Shown here piece by piece: positions 6,972-15,805 of a DNA stretch of 23,421 bases. The stretch's first letter is position 1. Each line of letters opens with the position of its first letter. A program made the position numbers and the translations under genes. The notes beneath the pieces are model-generated. The model ran no database searches. It saw only the letters and a list, made by a program, of their open reading frames with translations, and was not told the origin of the DNA. Source of the stretch: JASHVB01 sp049522565 (GTDB lineage Bacteria > Pseudomonadota > Alphaproteobacteria > Acetobacterales > Acetobacteraceae); assembly GCA_049522565.1 (NCBI GenBank), contig JBEKNT010000050.1, positions 1 to 23,421 of the forward strand. The letters run 5' to 3'.

Positions 6972-7634
6972 TTAGTTGTGCGCACCAAAGCTGATCATGT
7001 CCGATCGGGTCAGAGTGACATGCCGCGACACGCTGGCCGGCCCGTTGGCAAGCACCCAGGTCGTGGCCAGTTCGCCGAACGCGTCGCTCGCCGACATCCC
7101 GTCGATGGGCACGATCACATCGTAGCCGTGCAACGCCGCGGAACTTGCCGTGTAGAGCACCGCCCCCTGGGCGATCGTACCGGCCACGATCACGGTGCGG
7201 ACGTGCTTCGCCTTGAGGATGTTCGCCAGATCCGTGTCGAAGAACTTGTCGGCGCCTGAACTGACAACCGGATCGTCAGGCCGCGGCGCAAGCACTGCGG
7301 GCGTATCGCTAACCGAACCGTTCGGCACGGTGCTGTAGACGACGGGCGCGCCGTGCGAGCGGGCTTCCGCCAGCAGCTTGGTCACGGTAGGGAGCGAAGC
7401 GAAGCAGCGCGGGCGCTGCGCCGGATTGCACGTGCCGGTAGAGAAATCGAGCAGCAGCAGCGCGGTTTGGCTCGCCTCGACGTTCACTGGCTTGAGCGGC
7501 GGCGGGGGTGGCAGCTTCGTCGCCGCCCAGGACGACACGATGTCGTCCGCCACCGAGGGCTGAATAGTGAGAACCATGGCCGCAAGAACGGCGATGGACC
7601 AGAAACGGCATCGGGTCATGGATGATTTTTCCAT
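6972..7634 (-). CDS. exported isochorismatase-fold protein lacking the catalytic cysteine
   Basis: A 220-residue member of the isochorismatase/cysteine hydrolase superfamily. An N-terminal signal peptide (TRCRFWSIAVLAAMVLTIQP, then a VADD cleavage region) predicts a periplasmic location, unusual for this mostly cytoplasmic family. The fold core is clear: ALLLLDF with the family Asp, GADKFFDTDLANIL with the family Lys, and VIVAGTIAQGAVLYTASSAA followed by LHGYDVIVPIDG. In the last block the family nucleophile Cys (usually GxxTxxCVxxT) is occupied by Ala or Gly, so hydrolase activity by the usual mechanism is doubtful. ATG 7634 begins 10 bp after the tctC stop, and ATG 7619 is an equally good start. 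It is the last gene of the tricarboxylate operon; its role may be binding or a modified reaction. Confidence 0.8.
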   Translation of the reverse strand: MEKSSMTRCRFWSIAVLAAMVLTIQPSVADDIVSSWAATKLPPPPPLKPVNVEASQTALLLLDFSTGTCNPAQRPRCFASLPTVTKLLAEARSHGAPVVYSTVPNGSVSDTPAVLAPRPDDPVVSSGADKFFDTDLANILKAKHVRTVIVAGTIAQGAVLYTASSAALHGYDVIVPIDGMSASDAFGELATTWVLANGPASVSRHVTLTRSDMISFGAHN

Positions 7635-7644
7635 TGCGTACGGG

Positions 7645-8634
7645 TCAGGCCTTGATGAGATCCTTGTATTGCTTCAGCGCCTCGAAATTGGCGCGGATGA
7701 TCTCGGTGGTTCGTTCCTCGCCCACCCAGTCGCCGGCCATCTGGTTGTCGCGCAGCCACTTGCGAAACTCGGGCGCGTCGAGCGTGGCGCGATAGGCCGC
7801 AACAAACCTGGCGTAATCATCCGGATGTTTCGCCTTGAAGACGGCCGGGAAGACGAAGCTCCGGACCGAGCCGCTGATCAGCGGCACCGAGGTATGGTAG
7901 GCCTTCAGCACCTCGTTGATCGGCGGCGCGTCGTACTCCGGCACGCGGTGGTCGAGAAACACGGCCAGCGGGCGCACGAAGCCGCTGATGAACTCGGCGC
8001 CTTCGGCCTGGCCGATATTGAAATCGACCTGCCCGCCGGCGAGCGCCGTCCGCATCGCGCCTGCTCCGTCGAAGGTGACGATCCGCACCGCGTCGGGACC
8101 AAGTCCGAGCGCGTTCAGCAGGGCCATCGTCGTGATGTGGCCGACCGACCCGAAATCGGCGCCAGTACTGATCTTTCCGGGATGGGCACGAATCGCGTCG
8201 ATCAGCTCGGCCGCGGTACGCCACGGACGGTCCTTCGGGACCAGCAGGATCGTGTAGTCCGTCCATTGCGCGTTGACGAACGTAAACGAGTCGAGCGTGT
8301 AGTGCGCGTGGGTGACCAGGATGTTGACCGGGATGAACGGCGTCGCCGGCGTCAGCATCACGGTATAGCCGTCCGGCGGCTGCTGCAGGAACCACGTGGT
8401 CCCGATCAGGCCTCCGGCGCCGGCCCGATCGACCACGGTCATCGGCTGGCCGAGATATTTCGGCATGAACTGGGCCAGGCCGCGCGCGAGCCGGTCGGCG
8501 CTGCCGCCGACGTCGAACGGTACGAGAATGGTCATGGGGCGTCGCGGCCACGCATCGGCCTGCGCCGGTGCGAGGCGCGACGAAGCAAGAACCGCCGCCC
8601 CCGCGGCAAGAAGACGTCTGCGTTTCACCGTCAC
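7645..8634 (-). CDS. tctC: tripartite tricarboxylate transporter substrate-binding protein (TctC/Bug family)
   Basis: 329 residues, the usual Bug-family length. The N-terminus MTVKRRRLLAAGAAVLASSR, then an AQADAWP cleavage site, is a signal peptide with consecutive arginines (Sec, or possibly Tat). Family hallmarks follow in order: WPRRPMTILVPFDVGGSADR, VVDRAGAGGLIGTTW, PPDGYTVMLTP, and in the second lobe FDGAGAMRTALAGGQVDFNI. The two carboxylate-gripping beta-hairpin loops of Bug proteins correspond to the first and third of these. It captures a carboxylic acid in the periplasm and passes it to TctA/TctB, encoded immediately upstream (stop of tctA to start 11 bp). Ligand specificity cannot be read from sequence; enzymes of the same operon suggest a citrate-, isocitrate- or methylcitrate-like compound. 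Confidence 0.93.
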   Translation of the reverse strand: MTVKRRRLLAAGAAVLASSRLAPAQADAWPRRPMTILVPFDVGGSADRLARGLAQFMPKYLGQPMTVVDRAGAGGLIGTTWFLQQPPDGYTVMLTPATPFIPVNILVTHAHYTLDSFTFVNAQWTDYTILLVPKDRPWRTAAELIDAIRAHPGKISTGADFGSVGHITTMALLNALGLGPDAVRIVTFDGAGAMRTALAGGQVDFNIGQAEGAEFISGFVRPLAVFLDHRVPEYDAPPINEVLKAYHTSVPLISGSVRSFVFPAVFKAKHPDDYARFVAAYRATLDAPEFRKWLRDNQMAGDWVGEERTTEIIRANFEALKQYKDLIKA

Positions 8635-8645
8635 ATTTTCCTCCG

Positions 8646-10145
8646 CTACCCGCTTGCCGCCACGCGGGGACGGGCCGGTCGCAGATAGGGCAGCGCGACC
8701 GAGACGGCGAACAACACCAGCATCCCCAAGGCAATAGGCCGCGTCGCCATGAAACCGATCTCGCCGCCGCTCATCTGATAGGTCCGCAACAGCGCCCCCT
8801 CGGTCAGGCGGCCGAGCAAGAGTCCGACAACGACCGCGGCAACCGGGTAATCGAACCGCTGCATCAGCCAGCCGATCACGGCAAAGACCGCCAGCGTGAT
8901 CGGGCCCGCCATGTTCTGCGCCAGCGCAAAGCTGCCGATGACCGCCAGTGCGAGAACGATCGGGACGAGCATGCGCAGCCGCACTTTGACCACGAAGCCG
9001 GCCACGAAGATGAAGCCGAAGCCGACCACGGCCAGAATGCCGACCTGCGCGAGGCTGGAGAGGATGACGGCGTAAACCAGATCGGTATGGTCGCGCATGA
9101 AGGCGGGACCGCCGGTGATGTTGTGCATGCCGAACGCGACCAGCATGACCGCCGTCGCCCCGCCGGTTGGGATGCCGAGGGCGAGCAACGTTGCCATCGA
9201 GCCGCCTTCGGAGCTGGCATTGGCCGACTCCGCGGCGATGATCCCGCGCGGATCGCCCGTGCCGAATTTCTCCGGATCTTTCGCTGCGCGTTGCGCTTCC
9301 GAATAGGACAGCAGATTGGCGATGGCATGGCCGCCGGGAAGAATGCCGATGCTGCTGCCCAGCAGCGCACCGCGGAGCAGCGTGCCGGGGTAGCGAAACG
9401 TGTCGCGCATCCCGGCAAGGATGCGGCCGGCATCCACGCGGCGGTTCGTCAGGTCGTCAACGATGTAGTCGTGGCCTACGAGGTTGAACAGCTCGGCGGC
9501 CGCGAACAGGCCAACGATCGCCGGGACGATGGGAATGCCGTCGAGCAACAGGTCGAAACCGAAGGTGCCGCGCGCGGCACCGCGCACGCTCAGGCCCACG
9601 GTTCCCAACAGCAGACCGAACACGCCGGCGAGCAAGCCACGCGCGAGGTGGCGTCCACGCAGACGCGCGATCAGTGTCATGCCCCACAGCGCGACGACGA
9701 GCATTTCCGGCGGACCGAGCCGGATCGCGAAGGCGGCAATCGGTTCCGCGAAACACAACAGCAGCAGATAGGCGATCGCCTGGCCCGCGCAGGATGCGGC
9801 GAGCGCCAGGCCCAGAGCTTCGTTGTGGCGCCCGGCCTGCGCCATCGGGAAGCCGTCGAACGTCGTTCCGACGGCGGCGGCGGAACCAGGCACATTGAGC
9901 AGAATCGCCGGGATCGCCACGCCAAACAGCGCCCCTGCGTACATGGCGGTCTTGAAATTCAGCGGTTGCAGGTAATCCATGTACGGGATCAGTGGCAGGC
10001 AGATTGCCAGTGCCATCGATGTGGTCAGTCCGGGGACGGCGTGCACGATCAGGCCGATGAGAATGCCGGGAACGACCACCATCCAGGGCTGCCACGAGCT
10101 GCCGAGCAAGTGCACGGCGGCGGCAAGCGCGGCCAGGTCGATCAC
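8646..10145 (-). CDS. tctA: tripartite tricarboxylate transporter large membrane subunit TctA
   Basis: Inner-membrane permease, 499 residues with about ten to twelve hydrophobic segments, matching the TctA family length of about 500. The signature regions are VPGLTTSMALAICLPLIPYM near residue 40, GTTFDGFPMAQAG at about residue 85, and GILPGGHAIANLLSYSEAQR followed by an ESANASSEGG and LALGIPTGGATAVML region in the second half. The GTG at 10145 overlaps the tctB TGA (GTGA). The frame stays open far upstream through tctB, but the GTG is the start that gives a normal family N-terminus. It transports the carboxylate delivered by TctC, driven by an ion gradient together with TctB. Confidence 0.93.
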   Translation of the reverse strand: MIDLAALAAAVHLLGSSWQPWMVVVPGILIGLIVHAVPGLTTSMALAICLPLIPYMDYLQPLNFKTAMYAGALFGVAIPAILLNVPGSAAAVGTTFDGFPMAQAGRHNEALGLALAASCAGQAIAYLLLLCFAEPIAAFAIRLGPPEMLVVALWGMTLIARLRGRHLARGLLAGVFGLLLGTVGLSVRGAARGTFGFDLLLDGIPIVPAIVGLFAAAELFNLVGHDYIVDDLTNRRVDAGRILAGMRDTFRYPGTLLRGALLGSSIGILPGGHAIANLLSYSEAQRAAKDPEKFGTGDPRGIIAAESANASSEGGSMATLLALGIPTGGATAVMLVAFGMHNITGGPAFMRDHTDLVYAVILSSLAQVGILAVVGFGFIFVAGFVVKVRLRMLVPIVLALAVIGSFALAQNMAGPITLAVFAVIGWLMQRFDYPVAAVVVGLLLGRLTEGALLRTYQMSGGEIGFMATRPIALGMLVLFAVSVALPYLRPARPRVAASG

Positions 10146-10657
10146 GACGCGTCTCCCGAAAAGAACAGCAGCGGCAGCGGGGTCGCGAGGATCGTGTCGA
10201 AACAATAGATGGCGATCGTGCAGAACAGCGCCGGACCAAGCAGCAGCACAACGATGCGGCGTTCGCCAAGAAACCACAGCATCGTCAGGATATAGACGAA
10301 GGAAACGACATCGAATCCGATCAGCGGTGCGGCAATCACGTAGGCTGAGAGCAATGCCATCGTGCCGGCGATTTTCCCAGCCATCCCCGGGCCGAGCGGC
10401 TGGCGTGGCGCGGCCGCGTCGTGCTCCGGGCTGCGGACGATACGGACGCATCCGGCCGCTACGAAGACGTACAGGATCACCGCCAGGACGGACGCCGGCA
10501 GGATCATGATGAGGTTTTCCACATCCCGCTGAGCGCGCCACGCATCCTGGCAAAACCAGATGCACCAGCCGGCGATCGCGGTCGCGAAGGCGAGATGCGG
10601 CACATCGATGGCAATGGTCCGTTCGCCGAACGTGAATCTGGCAAGCGGCGGCGCCAT
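10142..10657 (-). CDS. tctB: tripartite tricarboxylate transporter small membrane subunit TctB
   Basis: 171 residues with four predicted membrane segments: about 22-36 (LAFATAIAGWCIWF), 49-68 (ENLIMILPASVLAVILYVFV), 95-125 (around GTMALLSAYVIAAPLIGFDV), and 135-160 (VVLLLGPALFCTIAIYCFDT). This is the pattern of the poorly conserved TctB family, and its place directly before tctA supports the call. ATG 10657 has AGG about 6 bp upstream and follows the PrpD-family gene by 38 bp. TctB is an accessory subunit needed for TctA-mediated uptake. Confidence 0.88.
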   Translation of the reverse strand: MAPPLARFTFGERTIAIDVPHLAFATAIAGWCIWFCQDAWRAQRDVENLIMILPASVLAVILYVFVAAGCVRIVRSPEHDAAAPRQPLGPGMAGKIAGTMALLSAYVIAAPLIGFDVVSFVYILTMLWFLGERRIVVLLLGPALFCTIAIYCFDTILATPLPLLFFSGDAS

Positions 10658-10695
10658 GTTCGCCTAGGTCTCGATGGTGGGGGCAAACCACCCGA

Positions 10696-12108
10696 TCAGC
10701 AGCATGGCGCCGTCTCGCCGCTACTGGCCAGCCGCAGCAGCGCGCGTACGCCCTGTGGGTCCAGGCTGTCGATCTCGTCGCATTGTGCGATGCAGTCAGC
10801 GACGGCGCCGGGCGCAAGCCAGGTCGCGAGGCAGTCTCGCGCTTTGGCGTGATGTTCGTCGGCGGTGATCGGCGCCGCGCCCCACGATCCGCGCGGCCGT
10901 TCGCAGCGGGTTCGGACGATCGATCCGTCCTGCAGCGTTACCTCCAGGTCGAGATACCGGCCGGCGGTATAGATGCTCGGAATGTCGCGCGACAGCGTCG
11001 TTTCGACCTTGCCAAGCAGCGACTGCATGTCGGCGCGCGCCAGCCGCTCGTCGGTGAAGCTGGCGAGACCGACATGGCCGTCGAGCAGGGCTGCGGCGGC
11101 GGTGTATTGCAGGCTGAATTTGCCATCCAGCCCGCTGCGCGGGTGCGGACGGTCGCTCGACGGCACATCGGCGGCGGTGATCCGCACGCTCCGGATCGCC
11201 TCGGGCGACGGGATCTGCGGCCGCGCCATCAGTGCGGCGGTGATGGCATAATGAGTCGAGAACTTCGCCGGGAAAATCTTGATCGCATAGCCGGGGTCCT
11301 CGATCCGCAACGGCTGTCCGAAGTGGAGCAATGCCTCCGCGTCAAAGCCGCGCGGGAAGAAGGCCTGGGCGTAGTCTTGCGGTGCCGCGTCGAACAACGT
11401 GGGACAGCCGGTGAAGCCGCGCCTGGTCAGCAGCGCGGCTTCCAGGCCGAGCGCCGCGGCATAGGCGCAGTGCGTTGCCTTGGTCATCGTGCCGAGGTTG
11501 ACGAACAGGCCGCCACACCGCGAGCCCGCGATGCCGATCGCGTTGGCGAACTGGTCCGCGTCGAAGTCCAGCAGATGCCCCGCGGCAACGGCGGCGCCGA
11601 TCGGGCCGACGAAGCCGGGCGGGTGAAAGCGCAGCTCATGCGATTCAAGCGCGCCCGCCGCCGCGCGAAGCCGGCCCTGGATTTCGATGCCGAGCACCAT
11701 CGCGGTGAGGATTTTCCCCCCGCTGCTGCCCAACGTCTCGCCGAGCGCCAGCACCGGCGCCAGTGCCGGCGACAGTGCGTGCGTCGCGGGAAGCCACATC
11801 GGCTCGAAGTCGAGCACGTGCATCGCCGCGCCGTTGACCAGGGCCGCCGGCACGGTGCCGAGCCGTGCATCCAGGCCCAGCAGCGACGCCGCGGTGCCGC
11901 CGCCCGTCCCGGTCAAGGGATCGGCGAAATGCGCGGCGAGGATGCGCGGCGCTTCCTCCAGCCGCGCGCCGGCCACCCCCACGGCGATCCCGTCGAGGAA
12001 CAACTGGCGCGCCGCCGGCAGCAATCGCTCATCGAGCGGCGCGCGCCCGCACGCGACAATCCATTCGCAAACCCGCGCGGTCACGCTGGGCTGCGCGCTG
12101 CTGCTCAT
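10696..12108 (-). CDS. MmgE/PrpD family dehydratase (2-methylcitrate dehydratase-like)
   Basis: 470 residues, the family length. Members include PrpD (2-methylcitrate to 2-methyl-cis-aconitate), MmgE, cis-aconitate decarboxylase and iminodisuccinate epimerase. Family landmarks are DGIAVGVAGARLEEAPRI, NGAAMHVLDFEPMWLPATHA (active-site Asp/His region), NLGTMTKATHCAYAAALGLE with RRGFTG after it, and YAIKIFPAKFSTHYAITAAL. The Lys-Phe-Pro-Ala segment differs from the more common KPYPCC-type segment, so the substrate may not be 2-methylcitrate itself. The ATG at 12108 overlaps the aconitase-family stop (ATGA), so the two are translationally coupled. The protein ends with an unusual PCC. Operon context points to reversible dehydration of a tricarboxylate in the cytoplasm. 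Confidence 0.88.
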   Translation of the reverse strand: MSSSAQPSVTARVCEWIVACGRAPLDERLLPAARQLFLDGIAVGVAGARLEEAPRILAAHFADPLTGTGGGTAASLLGLDARLGTVPAALVNGAAMHVLDFEPMWLPATHALSPALAPVLALGETLGSSGGKILTAMVLGIEIQGRLRAAAGALESHELRFHPPGFVGPIGAAVAAGHLLDFDADQFANAIGIAGSRCGGLFVNLGTMTKATHCAYAAALGLEAALLTRRGFTGCPTLFDAAPQDYAQAFFPRGFDAEALLHFGQPLRIEDPGYAIKIFPAKFSTHYAITAALMARPQIPSPEAIRSVRITAADVPSSDRPHPRSGLDGKFSLQYTAAAALLDGHVGLASFTDERLARADMQSLLGKVETTLSRDIPSIYTAGRYLDLEVTLQDGSIVRTRCERPRGSWGAAPITADEHHAKARDCLATWLAPGAVADCIAQCDEIDSLDPQGVRALLRLASSGETAPCC

Positions 12109-14747
12109 GCTGCCGCCAATTCGTTCATCACGTACGGCAGGATGCCGCCGTGCCGTACCCACTCCGCCTCACGACGGGTATCAACGCGGGAGAGCAATTG
12201 CACCGTTTCGGCAAGCCCGGATGCGCGGTTCAACCGAACCGGGACCATCGAGCCGGGCACCAGCGCCGCGGCGATATCGGCGATGTCGAACGTCTCCGCG
12301 CCGGTCAGGCCAAGGCTGTGACGCGACATGCCAGGCGTGAACTGCAACGGCAGTACGCCCATGCCGACCAGGTTCGACCGGTGGATGCGTTCGAAGCTTT
12401 CGGCGAGCACCGCGCGCACACCGAGCAGGCGAGTGCCTTTTGCCGCCCAGTCGCGGGATGAACCGCAGCCGTAGTTGCGGCCGGCAACCACGATCGCCGG
12501 CGTCCCCTCGGCGCGATAGCGCTCGGCGGCGCCGAACACGGTCATTTCCTCGCCACTCGGTTGATGCCGGGTGAAGCCGCCCTCGCGGTCCGGGACGAGT
12601 TCGTTACGTAGACGCAGATTGGCGAAGGTGCCGCGGACCATCACCTCATGGTTCGCGCGGCGGCCGATATAGCTGCCGAACCTTGCAACTTGCACGCCAT
12701 GCCCCGCCAGGTATGCACCGGCTTCGGTATTCAACGGGATCGTTGCGCCAGGGGATATATGATCCGTGGTGATGTCGTCGCCGAGCATCAGCAGGATGCG
12801 GGCGTTGCGGATCGGTTGGTCGGTGTCGGCCGCATCGTCAAGGAACGGCGGCCGGCGGAGGAACATGCTGTCCTTGTCCCAGGCGAACACCGGCGCGGTG
12901 CCGTGCGGGATCGCTGCCCATTCCGGCCCCGGATCGGCGAAGACGGCGTAGGTTGCCCGGAACAGCTCCCCGGTAAGCGCGGCATCGAGACTGGCGCGTA
13001 TCTCGGCGGCATCCGGCCAGATGTCCGCGAGACATACCGGCCGGCCATCCGCGTCGTCGCCAAGTTTGTCCCGCGTCAGGTCGTGCAGGATCGAGCCGGC
13101 AATCGCATAGGCCACCACCAGCGGCGGCGAGCCGAGAAACGTACCGCGGACGGAGGCATTCAGTCGTCCATCGAAATTCCGGTTGCTGGAGATCACACCG
13201 ACCGCCACCAGGTCCCGCGCCGCGATCTCGGCGGCGATTTCCTCGGCCAGCGCGCCGGAACCGCTGCCGCAACTCATGCAGCCGAAGCCGACGACCTGGA
13301 AGCCGAGCGCGTCCAGGCTTGCGCTCAGTCCGGCCTTGTCCAGCATGGCGGGAACCACGCGCGATCCCGGCGAGAACGAGGTTTTGACCCAGGGTTTCGC
13401 ACGCAGCCCTTTGGCGACGGCGTTGCGGGCGAGCAATCCGGCCGCGATCATCTGATACGGGTTTGCCGTGTTGGTGCAGGACGCGATCGCGGCGATGGCG
13501 ATGTCGCCATGTTGCAACGGTCGCGACGCGGACGTGACCGGCGGCGGGCGGGCCTCCGCGGTACCGCGCGCGGCGAAGGCGGTGCGGAAACGCTGCGGCG
13601 CGTCCGTCAGCGCCACCAGGCTCTCCGGCCGCGACGGCCCCGCCAGCGCCGGCTCCACGGTACTGAGATCGAATTCCAATATGGTTTCGAACGCCGGCTC
13701 GCCGGTCCGCCACAAGCCCTGCGCCTTGGTGTAGCGTTCGACCAGCGCGATCTGCGCGGCTGCACGCCCGGTCTGCGCCAGATAGCGCAGCGTCTCGGCG
13801 TCAACCGGAAAGAATCCCATCGTGGCGCCGTACTCAGCCGCCATGTTGGCGATAGTGGCGCGATCGGGCAGCGGCAGCCGGTCGAGCGCCGGGCCACAGA
13901 ACTCCACCACCGCCGCGAGCACGTCCGGCCCGCGCAGGAAACGCGTGAGGGCCAGCACGATATCCGTGCACATCACGCCCGCACGTGGTTCGCCGATCAG
14001 GCGGCAGCCGACGACACGCGGTGTCGGCAGCCCGACCGGCTGGCCAAACATGGCTGTCGCCGCTTCGATGCCGCCGACGCCCCAACCGAAGACGCCGAGG
14101 GCATTGACCATCGGCGTGTGGCTGTCCATGCCAACCAGGCTGTCGGGGAAGGCCAGGGTCTGGCCGTCCCGCACGCCGCACGCGACCACTTGTGCGAAGC
14201 GCTCGATGTTGACCTGATGGACGATGCCGTTGCCCGGCGGCACGACCCGCAGATTCTCGAATTGTGCCATCGCCCAGCGGACGACGCCGTAACGCTCGCG
14301 ATTGCGCTCAAGTTCGCCATGCAGGTTACGCGCAAACGCATCCGGCCTGCCGGCGACGTCGGCGCGAACCGAATGGTCGATCACGAGGTCGGTCGGAATC
14401 ATCGGATCGACACGACGCGGATCGAGGCCGCGCGCGACCATCTCGTCGCGCATGGCGGCAAGATCGATGAGCAACGGCACGCCGGACGAATCCGGCATCA
14501 GCACGCGCACGGGATGAAACGCCACCTCCCGCCCGAGCGCCGCCGGATCGGGCCAGCTTGCCAGTGCCGCGATGTCGTCCGCCGTCACCGTGACACCGTC
14601 TTCGTGCCGCAGCAGGTTCTCGAGCAATACCTTGAGCGATACCGGCAGCCGGTCGAGATCGACGCCGAGCCTGGCTCCCAGCGCCGGCAGGCTGTGGAAC
14701 GCCACCTCGCCGTCGAGCATACGCAGCGTGTCGAACGAGTCGCGCAT
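12105..14747 (-). CDS. aconitase-family hydratase, divergent AcnA/AcnD-like
   Basis: 880 residues, full length with both the 4Fe-4S catalytic domains and the C-terminal swivel domain. The cluster ligands are present: Cys424 in IASCTNTANP, and Cys490/Cys493 in VVGFGCMSCGSGSGAL. Also conserved are LVGMDSHTPMVNALGVFGWG (about 205-222), ISSNRNFDGRLN (519-530), LGDDITTDHISPGATIPLN, and YGCGSSRDWAAKG (759-771) with the catalytic Ser and Arg. The segment after the second and third Cys (MSCGSGSGAL) differs from the usual CTTCIGNSG of AcnA and CTTCNGMSG of AcnD, and the protein reads as a separate subfamily. The start lies 21 bp after the lyase stop with only a weak ribosome site. Likely reaction: dehydration/rehydration of a tricarboxylate related to citrate. 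A housekeeping role is unlikely given the operon. Confidence 0.9.
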   Translation of the reverse strand: MRDSFDTLRMLDGEVAFHSLPALGARLGVDLDRLPVSLKVLLENLLRHEDGVTVTADDIAALASWPDPAALGREVAFHPVRVLMPDSSGVPLLIDLAAMRDEMVARGLDPRRVDPMIPTDLVIDHSVRADVAGRPDAFARNLHGELERNRERYGVVRWAMAQFENLRVVPPGNGIVHQVNIERFAQVVACGVRDGQTLAFPDSLVGMDSHTPMVNALGVFGWGVGGIEAATAMFGQPVGLPTPRVVGCRLIGEPRAGVMCTDIVLALTRFLRGPDVLAAVVEFCGPALDRLPLPDRATIANMAAEYGATMGFFPVDAETLRYLAQTGRAAAQIALVERYTKAQGLWRTGEPAFETILEFDLSTVEPALAGPSRPESLVALTDAPQRFRTAFAARGTAEARPPPVTSASRPLQHGDIAIAAIASCTNTANPYQMIAAGLLARNAVAKGLRAKPWVKTSFSPGSRVVPAMLDKAGLSASLDALGFQVVGFGCMSCGSGSGALAEEIAAEIAARDLVAVGVISSNRNFDGRLNASVRGTFLGSPPLVVAYAIAGSILHDLTRDKLGDDADGRPVCLADIWPDAAEIRASLDAALTGELFRATYAVFADPGPEWAAIPHGTAPVFAWDKDSMFLRRPPFLDDAADTDQPIRNARILLMLGDDITTDHISPGATIPLNTEAGAYLAGHGVQVARFGSYIGRRANHEVMVRGTFANLRLRNELVPDREGGFTRHQPSGEEMTVFGAAERYRAEGTPAIVVAGRNYGCGSSRDWAAKGTRLLGVRAVLAESFERIHRSNLVGMGVLPLQFTPGMSRHSLGLTGAETFDIADIAAALVPGSMVPVRLNRASGLAETVQLLSRVDTRREAEWVRHGGILPYVMNELAAA

Positions 14748-14768
14748 GGCCCGCGCCGCCGGCCGCGC

Positions 14769-15686
14769 TCAGGTGCCGGCCGGGGGGACGGCGAACGACT
14801 GTTCGATCGCCCGAAGCTTTTTCAGCCCCATCAGATCATTGAGTTCGTCGAACGGCACCAGCAGGTCGGGACGATCGATGACGCGTCCCTCGGCGATCGA
14901 TTGACCGAGCACGGCGAGCGCGTTCTTCATGCCCTGGATCGCCGCCGCGGTGAGCATGCGCGGGAACGAGACGGCCTTCACGCCCAGATCCTCGAGTTGC
15001 CGCGTGGACAGCAACGGCGTGGTCGGACGCTGGCGGATGCCGAAACCCATATTGACCGTCAGCGGCTTGCTGACATTGCGCGCCACCGTGCCGATGTCCT
15101 CGGCGGTCAGCAGCGCGTCCGCGAACAGCAGGTCCGCGCCGGCCTCGGCGTAGAGGTTGAGCCGGCGGATCGCCTCGCCGACGCCATGAATTGCCGTCGC
15201 ATCGGTGCGCGCCTTGATAACGAAATCGGGATCGCGGCGGGCTTCCGCGGCGGCGTGGATTTTCTCGACGCCTTCCTCGGCGGAGATGACCTGTTTGCCC
15301 GCCATGTGGCCGCAGCGTTTCGGCCACACCTGATCTTCGATCAACAGGCAGGCAAGTCCGGCGCGCTCGAACCCCTGGACCGTGAAGTACACGTTGAGTG
15401 CGTTGCCGTAGCCGGTATCGCCGTCGGCCGCGAGCGGTATCGAGCTGATCGCGGCAAGCGCGGCGCAGGCCTGCACATTTTCGGTGTAGCCCATGATGCC
15501 GACATCGGCCCAGCCGAGATGGCTTTCGCTGATCCCGGCACCCGTGATGGCCGCGGTCTTGTAGCCCATTTGCTCGACCAGCCGCAGGCTGAACCCGTCG
15601 AACACGCCCGGGGCGACCATGATGCCCGGCGCGGCCAACAAAGCACGCAGTTTCGCTCCCGGAGACCGTGTATCGATCGCGTCCAT
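14769..15686 (-). CDS. isocitrate lyase/PEP mutase superfamily lyase (methylisocitrate lyase-like)
   Basis: 305 residues, the length of PrpB-type enzymes. The TIM barrel carries AAITGAGISESHLGWADVG, the Mg-binding region ADGDTGYGNALNV, the mobile-loop Cys motif WPKRCGHMAGK (KRCGH as in methylisocitrate lyase; KKCGH is typical of isocitrate lyase), DFVIKARTDATAIHGVGEAI, and a PLTVNMGF motif where PrpB has ILANI/TEFG. Presence of the active-site Cys argues for a lyase rather than a PEP mutase. Candidate reactions are cleavage of 2-methylisocitrate (pyruvate plus succinate), isocitrate, 2,3-dimethylmalate or a related acid. First gene of the operon; ATG 15686 has GGCGGAAA upstream. Confidence 0.87.
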   Translation of the reverse strand: MDAIDTRSPGAKLRALLAAPGIMVAPGVFDGFSLRLVEQMGYKTAAITGAGISESHLGWADVGIMGYTENVQACAALAAISSIPLAADGDTGYGNALNVYFTVQGFERAGLACLLIEDQVWPKRCGHMAGKQVISAEEGVEKIHAAAEARRDPDFVIKARTDATAIHGVGEAIRRLNLYAEAGADLLFADALLTAEDIGTVARNVSKPLTVNMGFGIRQRPTTPLLSTRQLEDLGVKAVSFPRMLTAAAIQGMKNALAVLGQSIAEGRVIDRPDLLVPFDELNDLMGLKKLRAIEQSFAVPPAGT

Positions 15687-15733
15687 GTTTTCCGCCCTGG
15701 TGTCGGACGAGCCTAGACATGCTCGACGTAATC

Positions 15734-15805
15734 TGTCAACACTTCGGCCAGATAATCACCAAACATACGGCCCAGACCGACCCTATGGACACTGAGTGTC
15801 AACAC
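15734..15805. promoter_or_regulatory. repeated TGTCAACAC, candidate GntR operator
   Basis: The 9-mer TGTCAACAC occurs at 15734-15742 and again at 15797-15805, a spacing of exactly 63 bp (six helical turns). The second copy is extended to the inverted repeat GTGT-CA-ACAC. TGT/ACA half-sites with a short spacer are common in GntR/FCD operators. Both copies lie near the divergent starts of the regulator and the catabolic operon, so they are candidate autoregulatory/repression sites. The second copy falls inside the regulator if ATG 15785 is used but upstream of it if TTG 15845 is the start. Confidence 0.45.

Noticed and set aside
8568..10208. Long + strand frame opposite tctA and tctC
   Set aside because: Antisense shadow rich in Asp, Arg, His and Gln; the minus-strand frames encode clear transporter proteins.
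10146..10817. Upstream extension of the tctA frame through tctB
   Set aside because: The frame is open by composition only; the overlapping GTG at 10145 gives a normal TctA N-terminus, and tctB occupies the other frame with membrane segments.
14769..15686. Phosphoenolpyruvate mutase (phosphonate biosynthesis) as the identity of the lyase
   Set aside because: The KRCGH loop with the lyase Cys and the PrpD/aconitase neighbours favour a C-C lyase; no phosphonopyruvate decarboxylase is nearby.
12648..15716. A 1022-codon open frame on the + strand
   Set aside because: It is antisense to the aconitase- and lyase-family genes, has Arg/His-rich low-complexity composition and no recognisable motif; a GC-rich shadow frame.
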